Shown here piece after piece: positions 8,294 to 16,906 of a DNA stretch of 64,000 nucleotides. The notes under the pieces are model-generated. The model saw nothing but the letters and a program-made list of their open reading frames with translations. It had not been told where the DNA came from and ran no database searches. The position numbers and the translations under genes are program-made. The DNA lies in contig CP096137.1 of assembly GCA_023213235.1 (NCBI GenBank), positions 2,590,908 to 2,654,907 of the forward strand. Direction: 5' to 3'. Origin of the DNA: Elusimicrobiota bacterium. GTDB lineage: Bacteria; Elusimicrobiota; Elusimicrobia; UBA1565; UBA9628. The number at the start of each line of letters is the position of its first letter. Position 1 is the first letter of the stretch.

Positions 8294-9894
8294 GAACGAC
8301 AGTCGGCAATGGGCCTGTCTGGCCTCCCGGCCTAATGATTAATTCCCAGCTATCAATTCTCATGGGCTGATTGTAACGTATACCTTGAGACGCGGCCTTC
8401 TCGAGCGCCGACCGAAAGCTCTCCAGTAAAATTTGACTCTGGATCGGCGGGCGTGAGACCATGCTTTCCGGCGACTTTACTCTGCCAAGAAAATTGAACA
8501 TGTGTTCGGTCGCATTCGGGTTGACCCAAAGACGCCCGGCTCGGACAGAAACCTCGAAGGATTTAGGGATCTCCGTACCGGGCCAGTTCGGTTGAGTCGG
8601 CCTGATGTAGCTCCAAACTACCGCGCCATGCGGGTTTACCGCGCCCACCTCGGACGCAGCCAACCGTTGTAACGACTCCTGTCCGCCGCGAAGCGCGGAA
8701 CTGACGGCAGGCGCCGCCGCGCTCCAAGCGATCGGCCCGCCATAAACGAGCCCCGCGACGAGGATGGGCGCTCCGATCAAAACCGCCGAGTTGACGTAGT
8801 TGCGGCGCGCCTGCTCAGGCGAGACATGCGGGTTTGGGTCAACGCCGTCGTCCGAGACTCGGGCGCCCTTGGATTTCGCGACTTGGTAGGCGCCGAGCGC
8901 GGCAAACCCGGCGCTCGTGATGAGCAACGCGGGAAGCAGCGGGAAACGACCATGGGACGCGGGCGCTCGCGGGGCGGCGCCGCGCGCTCAACGTCGAACT
9001 CGGCGCTTCTGCGCCGCACATCCTGAAGAATCCCGTACGTGTCGTCGCTCGGGCTCCGGTCGTACGCCTTCTGCGCCCAGGCGACGGCTTCCCCGCCGCG
9101 ACCGGCTTCCAATGCTTCGACCGCCTGGCGGATATAGCCGGCCGTGTCGGCGTGTTTCGCCCGGTCGGCTTGGGCGAGCGCGTAGAATTTTTGAACGCTG
9201 GTCGAGCCGGGATCGGCGTTCATGGCGGCCTGCGCGTGGATCCACGTCGCCGACATGTCGCCCTTCGTCCGCGCCGCGATCGCCTGCCGGATGAAGCCCA
9301 GCGCCTTCGGGCTGATGTCGCTCTTTTCCGGGATGGACCACTCGAGGCGCGCGAAGTCGGCCGCCGGCTTCAGCCGCGGCGCGGGCTCGCCGCTTTTTGG
9401 CCCGCGGTCCGCCCCTCCGACATCTTGAGCAACGCCCAGGCGCGCCTGTCTGTGCGGCCGCTCGCTTCCCAGGCCCGGCGAGCGGACTCGGCGGCGGCGG
9501 GGTAGTCCTTCTGCTCGTAGAGAATGCTCCCCTTCGAGACGAGCAAGGCCGGGTTCCCGGGTGTTTCTATCAGCGCCGACTCCAAACTCGCCAGCGCCCA
9601 GCCGCGCTCCTGCTCGTCCAAGCGCGCGAGGATTTGAGCGTGAAGGCCCTTGTTGTCGGGCGTCTGCGAGAGGCGGGCCATCACGGCGCCGAGCTCGGCG
9701 CGGAAGGTCGAGACGAATTCGTCGTACTTCTCGGGCGTGAGCTCGCCTTTGTCCCGGGCCTCCTGCTTGCGCGTCAGCGTCTGCTCGAGATGGACGAGCT
9801 GCGGCGCCGGTCCGGCGGGCTCTTCAACGGCGGCCAGGATGGGCGCCGCGCAGATGGCCCATATCACAATCGCCCGCGCAAGGCAGCGCCGCAT
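8274..9894 (-). CDS. secreted TPR protein with polymorphic toxin-like C-terminus (two frame breaks)
   Basis: About 540 residues after restoring one base at the T5 run 9394-9398 and one at the A3 run 8944-8946. Parts in order: a signal peptide (MRRCLARAIVIWAICAAPILAA); TPR-like helices to about residue 320, including WIHAQAAMNADPGS and AVAWAQKAYDRSPSDDTYG; a hydrophobic segment with ITSAGFAALGAY; a second one; the junction SEVGAVNP; and a C-terminal domain with VNPNATEHM, SWELIIRPG and VHAQYY. That tip looks like a polymorphic toxin domain, but I cannot name the type. A TACACT box lies six bases before the ATG with no Shine-Dalgarno sequence, so the mRNA may be leaderless. Confidence 0.7.
9003..9467 (-). 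repeat. direct repeat of toxin constant region, full-length copy
   Basis: Partner of 7255-7717; see that entry. Identity is highest from about 9040 to 9465. Confidence 0.9.
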
Positions 9895-9900
9895 ACCCGA

Positions 9901-9906
9901 AGTGTA
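9901..9906 (-). promoter_or_regulatory. -10 box of the TPR toxin gene
   Basis: TACACT on the minus strand ends six bases before the ATG at 9894, placing the predicted transcription start at or next to the start codon. Confidence 0.55.
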
Positions 9907-9944
9907 GCGCGCTGCTTAGGGCTTTGCCAGTGGAGAACCGGCGC

Positions 9945-11284
9945 CTATTTAGCGCGCAGGATGAAGCTGTCCGGGGAGGCGCTTTGCAGCTGGGGAGTCT
10001 GCTCGCGATTGGCGCGGCGCGCCTCGTCCTGGACCTTCGGCTTGACGTAGTCGTACAGGGACTGCAAGGTCACCTGGCCCTGGGCGTTTTTAGCCGCGCC
10101 GTTGAGCCCAGTAAGCAGGTTATAGGTGAACGTGCCGTAACCGGCGTCTTCGTTCGAACCGGAAATCTGGTCGCCGCCGGACGCCGACAAGACCGCTACC
10201 TTGGATCCGGCGTTCGGGGCCAGGTCCATCTTGCCCACCAGGGGCCGCGTGCCCTTGGCCAAGACCGAGCGCCCGCCCGCGCCGGAGAAGCAGGAATCAA
10301 GAGCGACCAGCACCTGCTTGGCCTTGAGCTTGCCGAGCTTCTCGTAGAGACGGTCGAGCGGGTAGCCCGTCTCGGCGAGATACTGCGGATCGCCATCCGA
10401 GGGCACGAGATAAGCCTGCTTCGTCTTCGCATCCGGAGCGCCGTGACCGGAGTAGAACACGATGACACGTGAGTTTTCAGACACGTTGTTCGGTAGCCAA
10501 GCTTCAAACGCCTTCACGAGGCCCGTGCGCGTGGCGCGCGTGCCAGTCAAAGTCATAATGTTGCGGTCGGGCACGCCCATAGCCTGAACGAAGCTTTTTA
10601 CCGCGGCTGCATCTCGCTCGGCGTATTTCGCCGCAGGCACATCGGCGTAGTTCTCGATACCAACGATCACCGCATAGTCATCAGTTGAAGGGGGTTGTAT
10701 GAATTTTGGTACGAAGACTGCGAGCTCAACAGTAGCTTCGACCTTGCGCGGAGCGGACACGCCCTGCACGGCTCTCGCGATCTGTTCGATGTCAGCGGCG
10801 CTCAACGAGCCTTTCGTGCCAGACGAGGTCGACGCCGAATCCGTTCCCGTCGCCTTCTGAATCGTCTCGATCATCGCCGCGCGGCTCTCCTCGTTCGGAA
10901 CAGCCCTATGAAGTAGCGCCAGGGCTTGGTCGCCATACTTTGCGCCGGCGTTCATCATTAAGCGGACGACGGCCGGATTCAAAGAGCGTGCCGCGCAAAA
11001 AATGGCACTGCCTGGAGAAGCCGGATCATCAACTCGAGCGCCGCGCTTGAGCAAATCCGCAACGAGACCCGCGTGCCCTCCCGCAGCTGCGGCGTGCAGG
11101 GGAACGAAACAGAAGGGCACCGCACTTTGATTTCCCCGTCGTTGATATCTACGCCTTTTGACAGCAACTCATCTACGCGAGCGGCATCACCGAGATACGC
11201 AGCCTGGCTCAACTTCGGCGTCGACGCGTAGCCCGACACCGATGCCGCGGAAATCAAGCTCAAAATTAACCCAGGCAGTATCAT
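9945..11284 (-). CDS. secreted ankyrin-caspase peptidase, copy B (frame break)
   Basis: About 446 residues after restoring one base at the C4 run 11134-11137. It has a signal peptide (MILPGLILSLISAASVSGYA), two to three ankyrin-like repeats (LSQAAYLGDAARVDELLSKG, PLHAAAAGGHAGLVADLLKRG), a linker, and a C14 caspase-like domain from about residue 215. The catalytic His is in FYSGHGAPD and the catalytic Cys in VALDSCFSGAGG. The final ~210 residues are nearly identical to copy A at 12783, while the ankyrin half is quite different. Family knowledge predicts a cysteine protease; export to the periplasm is inferred from the signal peptide. A TAGAAT box lies seven bases before the ATG. Confidence 0.88.
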
Positions 11285-11291
11285 AAGATGA

Positions 11292-11297
11292 ATTCTA
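11292..11297 (-). promoter_or_regulatory. -10 box of caspase copy B
   Basis: TAGAAT on the minus strand, seven bases before the ATG at 11284, no Shine-Dalgarno sequence between them. Confidence 0.5.
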
Positions 11298-11305
11298 CCT
11301 CAAAT

Positions 11306-11350
11306 GAAAAGAAGCGGGGCACCGGAGTGATCCGGTGCCCCGCCCTTTTT
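11306..11350 (-). terminator. rho-independent terminator, probably bidirectional
   Basis: A perfect 13-bp stem (GCGGGGCACCGGA / TCCGGTGCCCCGC, 11314-11326 and 11331-11343) with a four-base loop. It is followed by TTCTTTTC on the minus strand and CCTTTTT on the plus strand. It sits between the glycine-rich copy 3 and caspase copy B, so the caspase needs its own promoter. Confidence 0.85.
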
Positions 11351-11361
11351 GTCGTAGCTGC

Positions 11362-12765
11362 TTAAACAGTATAGCGAGTCGGGTTCACCCGCCGCTCGAT
11401 CTGTACATCGGGCTTTTTCTCGCCCTCTTCGAGTTCGATAGGCTTCGGCTTCGGCATGAACATCGCGCTGATAGCCCCGAGCGCGGCCACACCGCCGCCA
11501 ATGAGAATAAGACCGCCCGCGGCACCGCCGGCGCCGAAGATGCCGCTCTCTCCGCCGATCTTATTCGTCGCGCCGGTCGTTTTTCCGTCCGCGCTCGTCG
11601 TCTTGCTCCCAGCGCTCAACATCACGCCCAAGCCAGATGCGATGACTCCGATGCTGGTAGCCGCGACAACCATCCCCTGATTCATCTGCTTGTGCTTGCC
11701 GCTCATGATCTGGCCGGCAAGCACGCCGATGTAAGCGCCGATCGCCATGATCACTCCGCCGAGAATCATCAGGGCCAATTTCGTCCAAGGCGTCCCACTG
11801 GGGATTTTACTCGCAGCGAAAATCAACGCGAGCGCCAACATAGTCAGCATCTGCGCCCGCGCGATCGCCGCCGACCACGGCGACACCGTCTTCTTCGCCA
11901 CGGGAATCGGCGGCTCCTGCTGGTTCACGTTCGGAGCGTTGTTCGCGCTCAGGCTCTTCGGCTGCGCCGCCGCGCCGTCGCCGACGCCGCCCATGCCGAT
12001 GGCGCCGCCGTCCGGCCCGATCGCGCCGCCGCCGCCCGCCGTGGAGCCGTCGTAGGTCCGGCCGGCCGCGAAGCTCGAGCCCGCGCGCCCGCCCGCCTGG
12101 TCCTTCATCGCCATGCGCGCGTCGCCCATGCCGGAGCGGCCGCGGCCGCCCCGCGCGGCGCGGGCGTTGCTGGCCATGCCCTTGGCGCCGGGACCGCTGC
12201 GGCCGAACGAGCCGCCCAACGAGCCGCGCGCGCCGCCGCCCAAACCGTCGCCGAGGCCGACCTTCGTGCTGGCGCTGGCCGAGGACGCGCCGCCGCCCGT
12301 GGCGCCCGACAGCGCGCCGAGCTTCTTGACGTTCGCCAGGCCCTTGCTCATCGAGCCGACGGCGCCCGCGCCGCCGCCCGCGTTGATCGGAGTCGTCGCC
12401 TTGCCGTCGGCCGCGGCGGACTCGGCCGCGCTCGCGGCGGTGGCGTCGGTCGGAGCGGCGGAGGCGTCGCCGCCCGCGGCCGCGTTGGCCGCGGCGTCGG
12501 CTTCTTTATCCTTCGCCGCCGCCTGCGCCATGTAATTCAACGACGCCGAGGAGCCGTCCGCCGCGACGGGCGCGACCGCGTTCGGGTCCGCCGTCTGCGC
12601 CGGCTTGGCCGCGAAGAGCTGGAGGTTGCCCCCGTCTTGTCGGCTTCGCCGGGCCCGAAGATCTTGTAGCCCGCGAGGCCGATGCCGCCGGCCACCGCCG
12701 AGCCGATCACGATGAGCGCGATGAGCCCCGCCTTCGTCGCGAGAAGGCCTCCCGCGGCTCCGCCT
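11362..12765 (-). pseudogene. glycine-rich membrane protein, family copy 3, 5'-truncated duplicate
   Basis: From 12765 down to about 11850 this is nearly identical to copy 4 at 14088, including the same one-base break in a C5 run (12629-12633). Homology begins 18 bases after the stop of caspase copy A, and an in-frame TAA sits just upstream, so the N-terminal segment and start codon are missing. A 392-residue frame from ATG 12540 (MNYMAQAAAKDKEAD) remains open. It contains SGATGG, TYDGS and a C-terminal set of membrane segments unlike those of copy 4, ending in PTRYTV. It may be a pseudogene or a shortened protein started internally. Confidence 0.6.
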
Positions 12766-12782
12766 TAGCCGATTACCTGGAC

Positions 12783-14011
12783 TTACTTAGCGCGAAGGAT
12801 GAATTCGTCCGGGGAGGCGCTTTGCAGCTGGGGAGTCTGCTCGCGATTGGCGCGGCGCGCCTCGTCCTGGACCTTCGGCTTGACGTAATCGTACAGCGAC
12901 TGCAAGGTCACCTGGCCCTGGGCGTTTTTAGCTGCGCCGTTGAGCCCGGTAAGCAGGTTATAGGTGAACGTGCCGTAACCGGCGTCTTCGTTCGAACCGG
13001 AAATCTGGTCGCCGCCGGACGCCGACAAGACCGCCACCTTGGATCCGGCGTTCGGGGCCAGGTCTATCTTGCCCACCAGGGGCCGCGTGCCCTTGGCCAA
13101 GACCGAGCGCCCGCCCGCGCCGGAAAAGCAGGAATCAAGAGCGACCAGCACCTGCTTGGCCTTGAGCTTGCCGAGCTTCTCGTAGAGCCGGTCGAGCGGA
13201 TAGCCGGTCTCGGCGAGATACTGAGGATCGCCATCCGAAGGCACGAGATACGCCTGCTTGGTCTTGGCGTCCGGCGCGCCGTGGCCGGAGTAGTAGACGT
13301 AGACACGAGACTTGTCGGAAACGTTGTTGGGGAGCCAAGCCTCGAACGCCTTCACGAGGCCCGTGCGCGTGGCGCGCGTGCCGGTCAAAGTCATGATGTT
13401 GCGCTCCGGCACGCCCAAGGCTCGAATGAACTCTTTGAACCCTGTTGCGTCTCGTTCGGCGAAGCGCGCGGCAGGGATATCAGCGTAGTTCTCGATGCCG
13501 ATGACAACAGCGAAGTCGTCGTCAGCCTGCGATTGCGAAAATTTTGGTTCGAGCGTCGAAAGAGTTGAGGGGCTTTTCGGGAAGACCGAGGGATTGGAGC
13601 CATGAACCGCCTTTGCGATTCGGTCGATATCGGCCGAGCTCAGAGTCGTGGGAGCGCTTGGCGCGGCACTAGAGACTGACGCAGTACCCTTACGCCCAGA
13701 CATGACAGCGATGGCGTCCAATTCTCCAGCCTCGCGCAACATTTTCTCGATCTCGACTCGCTCAATGTCATCATGCGGCCGAGCTCCAACATCAATCAAG
13801 TATTTCGCGACCTCGATTCTCTTTTTATAAAAGGTGTGAAAGAGAACGCTGACTTTTCTGCTGTTTATCGCGTTGATGTCGCCACCTGATTCAACCAGAG
13901 CTTTCACGCGCGACAGATTCCCTTGGCTGGCGGCTTGCATTAATTCTGTGGTTTCGGCGCAGACAACCGTTGCGAAAAAGAAGATAGGAATATAGCCGAA
14001 ATCAGACGCAT
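12783..14011 (-). CDS. secreted ankyrin-caspase peptidase, copy A (frame break)
   Basis: About 409 residues after restoring one base at the A5 run 13975-13979; this joins MRLISAIFLSSFFATVVCA, a signal peptide, to the main frame. Ankyrin-like repeats follow (MQAASQGNLSRVKALVESGG, RIEVAKYLIDVGARP), then a Ser/Pro linker and a C14 caspase-like domain with YYSGHGAPD (His) and VALDSCFSGAGG (Cys). The last ~200 residues are nearly identical to copy B at 9945; the front half is not. A TATTAT box lies six bases before the ATG, directly behind the terminator of the upstream glycine-rich gene. Confidence 0.88.
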
Positions 14012-14017
14012 GACTAC

Positions 14018-14023
14018 ATAATA
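14018..14023 (-). promoter_or_regulatory. -10 box of caspase copy A
   Basis: TATTAT on the minus strand, six bases before the ATG at 14011. No clear -35 is visible because the upstream bases form the terminator tail. Confidence 0.4.
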
Positions 14024-14033
14024 ACTCATTTTT

Positions 14034-14071
14034 AAAAAAGAGCGGGGCCGCCGAAAATCCGGCGGCCCCGC
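14034..14071 (-). terminator. rho-independent terminator after glycine-rich copy 4
   Basis: A 12-bp GC stem (GCGGGGCCGCCG / CGGCGGCCCCGC) with an AAAATC loop on the plus strand, followed on the minus strand by CTCTTTTTT. It occupies the same position as the terminator at 11306 in the duplicated unit, but the stem sequence differs. Confidence 0.88.
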
Positions 14072-14087
14072 GATATCAACGCGTCAA

Positions 14088-15684
14088 TTAGACCGTGTAA
14101 CGGGTCGGATCGCTCCTGCGCTCGAGTCGGACATCAGGCTTTTTTCGCCCTCTTCCAACTGGATCGGCTTCGGTTTCGGCGCGAACATCAGACCAAGACC
14201 CGCGACGATCGCCAGACCACCGCCAATAATGACCATCGGATTCGCCATGAGGCCTGCGCCGCCTGCGTCGGAATTCAGGGCGTTTTTACCAGGGACCTCA
14301 GCCTTGGTTTCCGTGGCACCATCCTTACCCGCTGTCGTCGCATCAGCGGAATTCTCTGACTGGCCCGCTCCGATCATGACTCCGATTCCTGTCATAATGA
14401 CGCCTACACTCGCGGCCGCCACAATGCCGGCCTGCATGTTCTGCTTATGCTTGCCGCTCATGATCTGACCAGCGAGCACACCAATGTAACCGCCGATAAG
14501 CGTGATTGCGATGCCGATCGCCCACAGGATCGGAACCGTGTAGGGCCCCTTCGGAATCTTACTCGCCGCGAACGCCAAGGCAGCGGCAAGCATCACGAGC
14601 ATCTGCGCCCGCGCGATCGCCGCCGACCACGGCGACACCGTCTTCTTCGCCACGGGAATCGGAGGCTCCTGCTGGTTCACGTTCGGAGCGTTGTTCGCGC
14701 TCAGGCTCTTCGGCTGCGCCGCCGCGCCGTCGCCGACGCCGCCCATGCCGATGGCGCCGCCGTCCGGCCCGATCGCGCCGCCGCCGCCCGCCGTGGAGCC
14801 GTCGTAGGTCCGGCCGGCCGCGAAGCTCGAGCCCGCGCGCCCGCCCGCCTGGTCCTTCATCGCCATGCGCGCGTCGCCCATGCCGGAGCGGCCGCGGCCG
14901 CCCCGCGCGGCGCGGGCGTTGCTGGCCATGCCCTTGGCGCCGGGACCGCTGCGGCCGAACGAGCCGCCCAACGAGCCGCGCGCGCCGCCGTTCAAACCGT
15001 CGCCGAGCCCGACCTTGGTGCTGGCGCTCGCGGAAGACGCGCCGCCGCCCGTGGCGCCCGACAGCGCGCCGAGCTTCTTGACGTTCGCCAGGCCCTTGCT
15101 CATCGAGCCGACGGCGCCCGCGCCGCCGCCCGCGTTGATCGGAGTCGTCGCCTTGCCGTCGGCCGCGGCGGACTCGGCCGCGCTCGCGGCGGTGGCGTCG
15201 GTCGGAGCGGCGGAGGCGTCGCCGCCCGCGGCCGCGTTGGCCGCGGCGTCGGCTTCTTTATCCTTCGCCGCCGCCTGCGCCATGTAATTCAACGACGCCG
15301 AGGAGCCGTCCGCCGCGACGGGCGCGACCGCGTTCGGGTCCGCCGTCTGCGCCGGCTTGGCCGCGAAGAGCTGGAGGTTGCCCCCGTCTTGTCGGCGTCG
15401 CCGGGGCCGAAGATCTTGTAGCCCGCGAGGCCGATGCCGCCGGCCACCGCGGAGCCGATCACGATGAGGGCGATGAGGCCCGCCTTCGTGGCGAGAAGCC
15501 CGCCCGCGCCGGCCAGGCCGCCGCCCGCGGCGCCCGCGGCGCCGCCCAAGCCGCCGAGCCCGCCCGCAGCTCCGCCGCCCCCTCCGCCTCCGAGGAGGCC
15601 GAGAAGTCCGGAGGACTTCTTCTTGCCGTCGTCAACCTTGTTGACCTCGGCCTTGATCTGGGGCATCTGCGTTTTAGGGTCCAT
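14088..15684 (-). CDS. glycine-rich membrane protein, family copy 4 (two frame breaks)
   Basis: About 532 residues after restoring one base at the C5 run 15381-15385 and one at the T6 run 14140-14145. The second repair brings the C-terminus to PTRYTV, as in copy 3. Order of parts: a short acidic/basic N-terminus, a Gly/Ala-rich stretch, one membrane segment (GLIALIVIGSAVAGGIGLAGY), an Ala/Thr-rich linker, SGATGG, SSFAAGRTYDGS, then about four hydrophobic segments. Start ATG 15684 is preceded by GGAGGAG. It lies 23 bases behind copy 5. Function is unknown; the caspase gene directly downstream is a possible partner. Confidence 0.75.
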
Positions 15685-15707
15685 AAATACTCCTCCGGTC
15701 TAAATTC

Positions 15708-16841
15708 CTAGCTGCTCGTCGACGGGCCCGGATTCAGGCCGCGCCGGCGCATTTCCTGGCGCTGCAGCATCTCTTCTTCCATCTTCTGGACTTTTTCCTG
15801 CTGCGCCATCTGGCGCTCCGCCGCCTGCATCAGAACGTTGGTGACGATCCCGCCGACGGGGCCGCCGATCATGCCGCCGACCACGGCGCCGACGAGCTGC
15901 ATCGCCATCTGCTTGGCCATCTGCTCGTCGTCGTTGGACTTGCTGACGCCGAGGTCGGTCATCGGCGGGGCCTCGAGCTTCTTCTCGTTGAGCTTGGGGT
16001 CGGCGAGCTTGAGGTTGATCGGGGCCGTGTCGAGCGAGGCGTAGCGGCCGCCGGGGCCGCCGCCGGGCCCGCCGATCTTGGAGCCGCCCTTCGCCCCGTC
16101 GAACGCCTGGGAGAGGGAGTTGCGCGCCGCGTCGTTGCTCGAGTTGTTCGCGCCGGCCACCGACTGGCTGGCCGCCGCCTGCAGCGCCGCGATCGAGCCC
16201 TTCACGAGCGGGGCCTCCTCGTCCTTGACGCTGCCCGACAGGCCGCCCGCGCGGCCGAAACCGACGTTGGCGTTGGCCGAGCCGAACGCGCTCGAGCCGC
16301 CCCCGGCCGAGCCCGCCCGGCCGCCCGACGCCGAGCCGAGGCCGGACATCCCGGTGCCCGACAGCTTCGGCTGGTCGAAGCCGCGCTGGGCCTTCTTCTC
16401 GCCCCAGCCGCCGTCCGACTTGCCGACTTCTTTGAGGGCCGCGGCCAAAGAGGTGGAGCCCGCCGCGCCGGCGGCGCCCTTCGCGGCGGAACCCGCGGTC
16501 GCGCCGTCGGCCGGCGTCTCGCCGCCCTCGGGAGGCGGGAACATCAAGGAAGAGGTGAACGCCGGGTCGTCCTTGCGCTTCTTGATCGCGTCCGCCATCG
16601 ACAGGTCGAGGCCGTTGCCGACCTCTCCGTCGGCGAAGCTCTGCTCGACGTTCTCGTCGACCTTGGGCTTGCTCGTGTCGATCGACGTGGAGCCGACGGC
16701 CTTTTCGCCCATCATGGGCATGATCAGCCACATGGCGGTGAAGCCGATCCCCAAGAGGATCGCCCACCAGTACTTCTTAAAAGGATCGTCCGCTCCGGAG
16801 ACCGCGTACCGCGGCGCCATGGGACTCAAAGTAACGCTCAT
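15708..16841 (-). CDS. glycine-rich membrane protein, family copy 5 (divergent)
   Basis: The 377-residue protein has an N-terminal membrane segment (about residues 25-45, WWAILLGIGFTAMWLIMPMMG), a long Gly/Ala/Ser-rich middle with an AFDGA motif, a Gly-rich hydrophobic segment (VVGGMIGGPVGGIVTNVLMQ) and a Gln/Glu/Met-rich helix near the end. It shares layout and composition with copies 1-4 but lacks SGATGG. It is first in an operon with copy 4. The ATG lies 12 bases after a TATACT box, so the leader would be about five bases; MAPRYA at 16820 is an alternative start. Function unknown. Confidence 0.7.
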   Translation of the reverse strand: MSVTLSPMAPRYAVSGADDPFKKYWWAILLGIGFTAMWLIMPMMGEKAVGSTSIDTSKPKVDENVEQSFADGEVGNGLDLSMADAIKKRKDDPAFTSSLMFPPPEGGETPADGATAGSAAKGAAGAAGSTSLAAALKEVGKSDGGWGEKKAQRGFDQPKLSGTGMSGLGSASGGRAGSAGGGSSAFGSANANVGFGRAGGLSGSVKDEEAPLVKGSIAALQAAASQSVAGANNSSNDAARNSLSQAFDGAKGGSKIGGPGGGPGGRYASLDTAPINLKLADPKLNEKKLEAPPMTDLGVSKSNDDEQMAKQMAMQLVGAVVGGMIGGPVGGIVTNVLMQAAERQMAQQEKVQKMEEEMLQRQEMRRRGLNPGPSTSS

Positions 16842-16853
16842 AGGCTTGTTCGA

Positions 16854-16881
16854 AGTATAGGCCCCCCCAATTTTTTGTCAA
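16854..16881 (-). promoter_or_regulatory. sigma70-type promoter of the copy 5/copy 4 operon
   Basis: TTGACA (16876-16881), 16-base spacer with a G7 run, TATACT (16854-16859). The preceding bases (TTTCC and upstream GGTAAAAA) match those of the promoter at 3288-3316. Confidence 0.78.
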
Positions 16882-16906
16882 GGAAAGGGGGTCGTTTACC
16901 GTCTTT

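Noticed and set aside
12629..15385. Programmed frameshifting, because two paralogues share the same break
   Set aside because: The two copies are recent duplicates, so a shared run-length error is expected, and identical errors occur in trpS, tsaD and other genes where frameshifting is not known.
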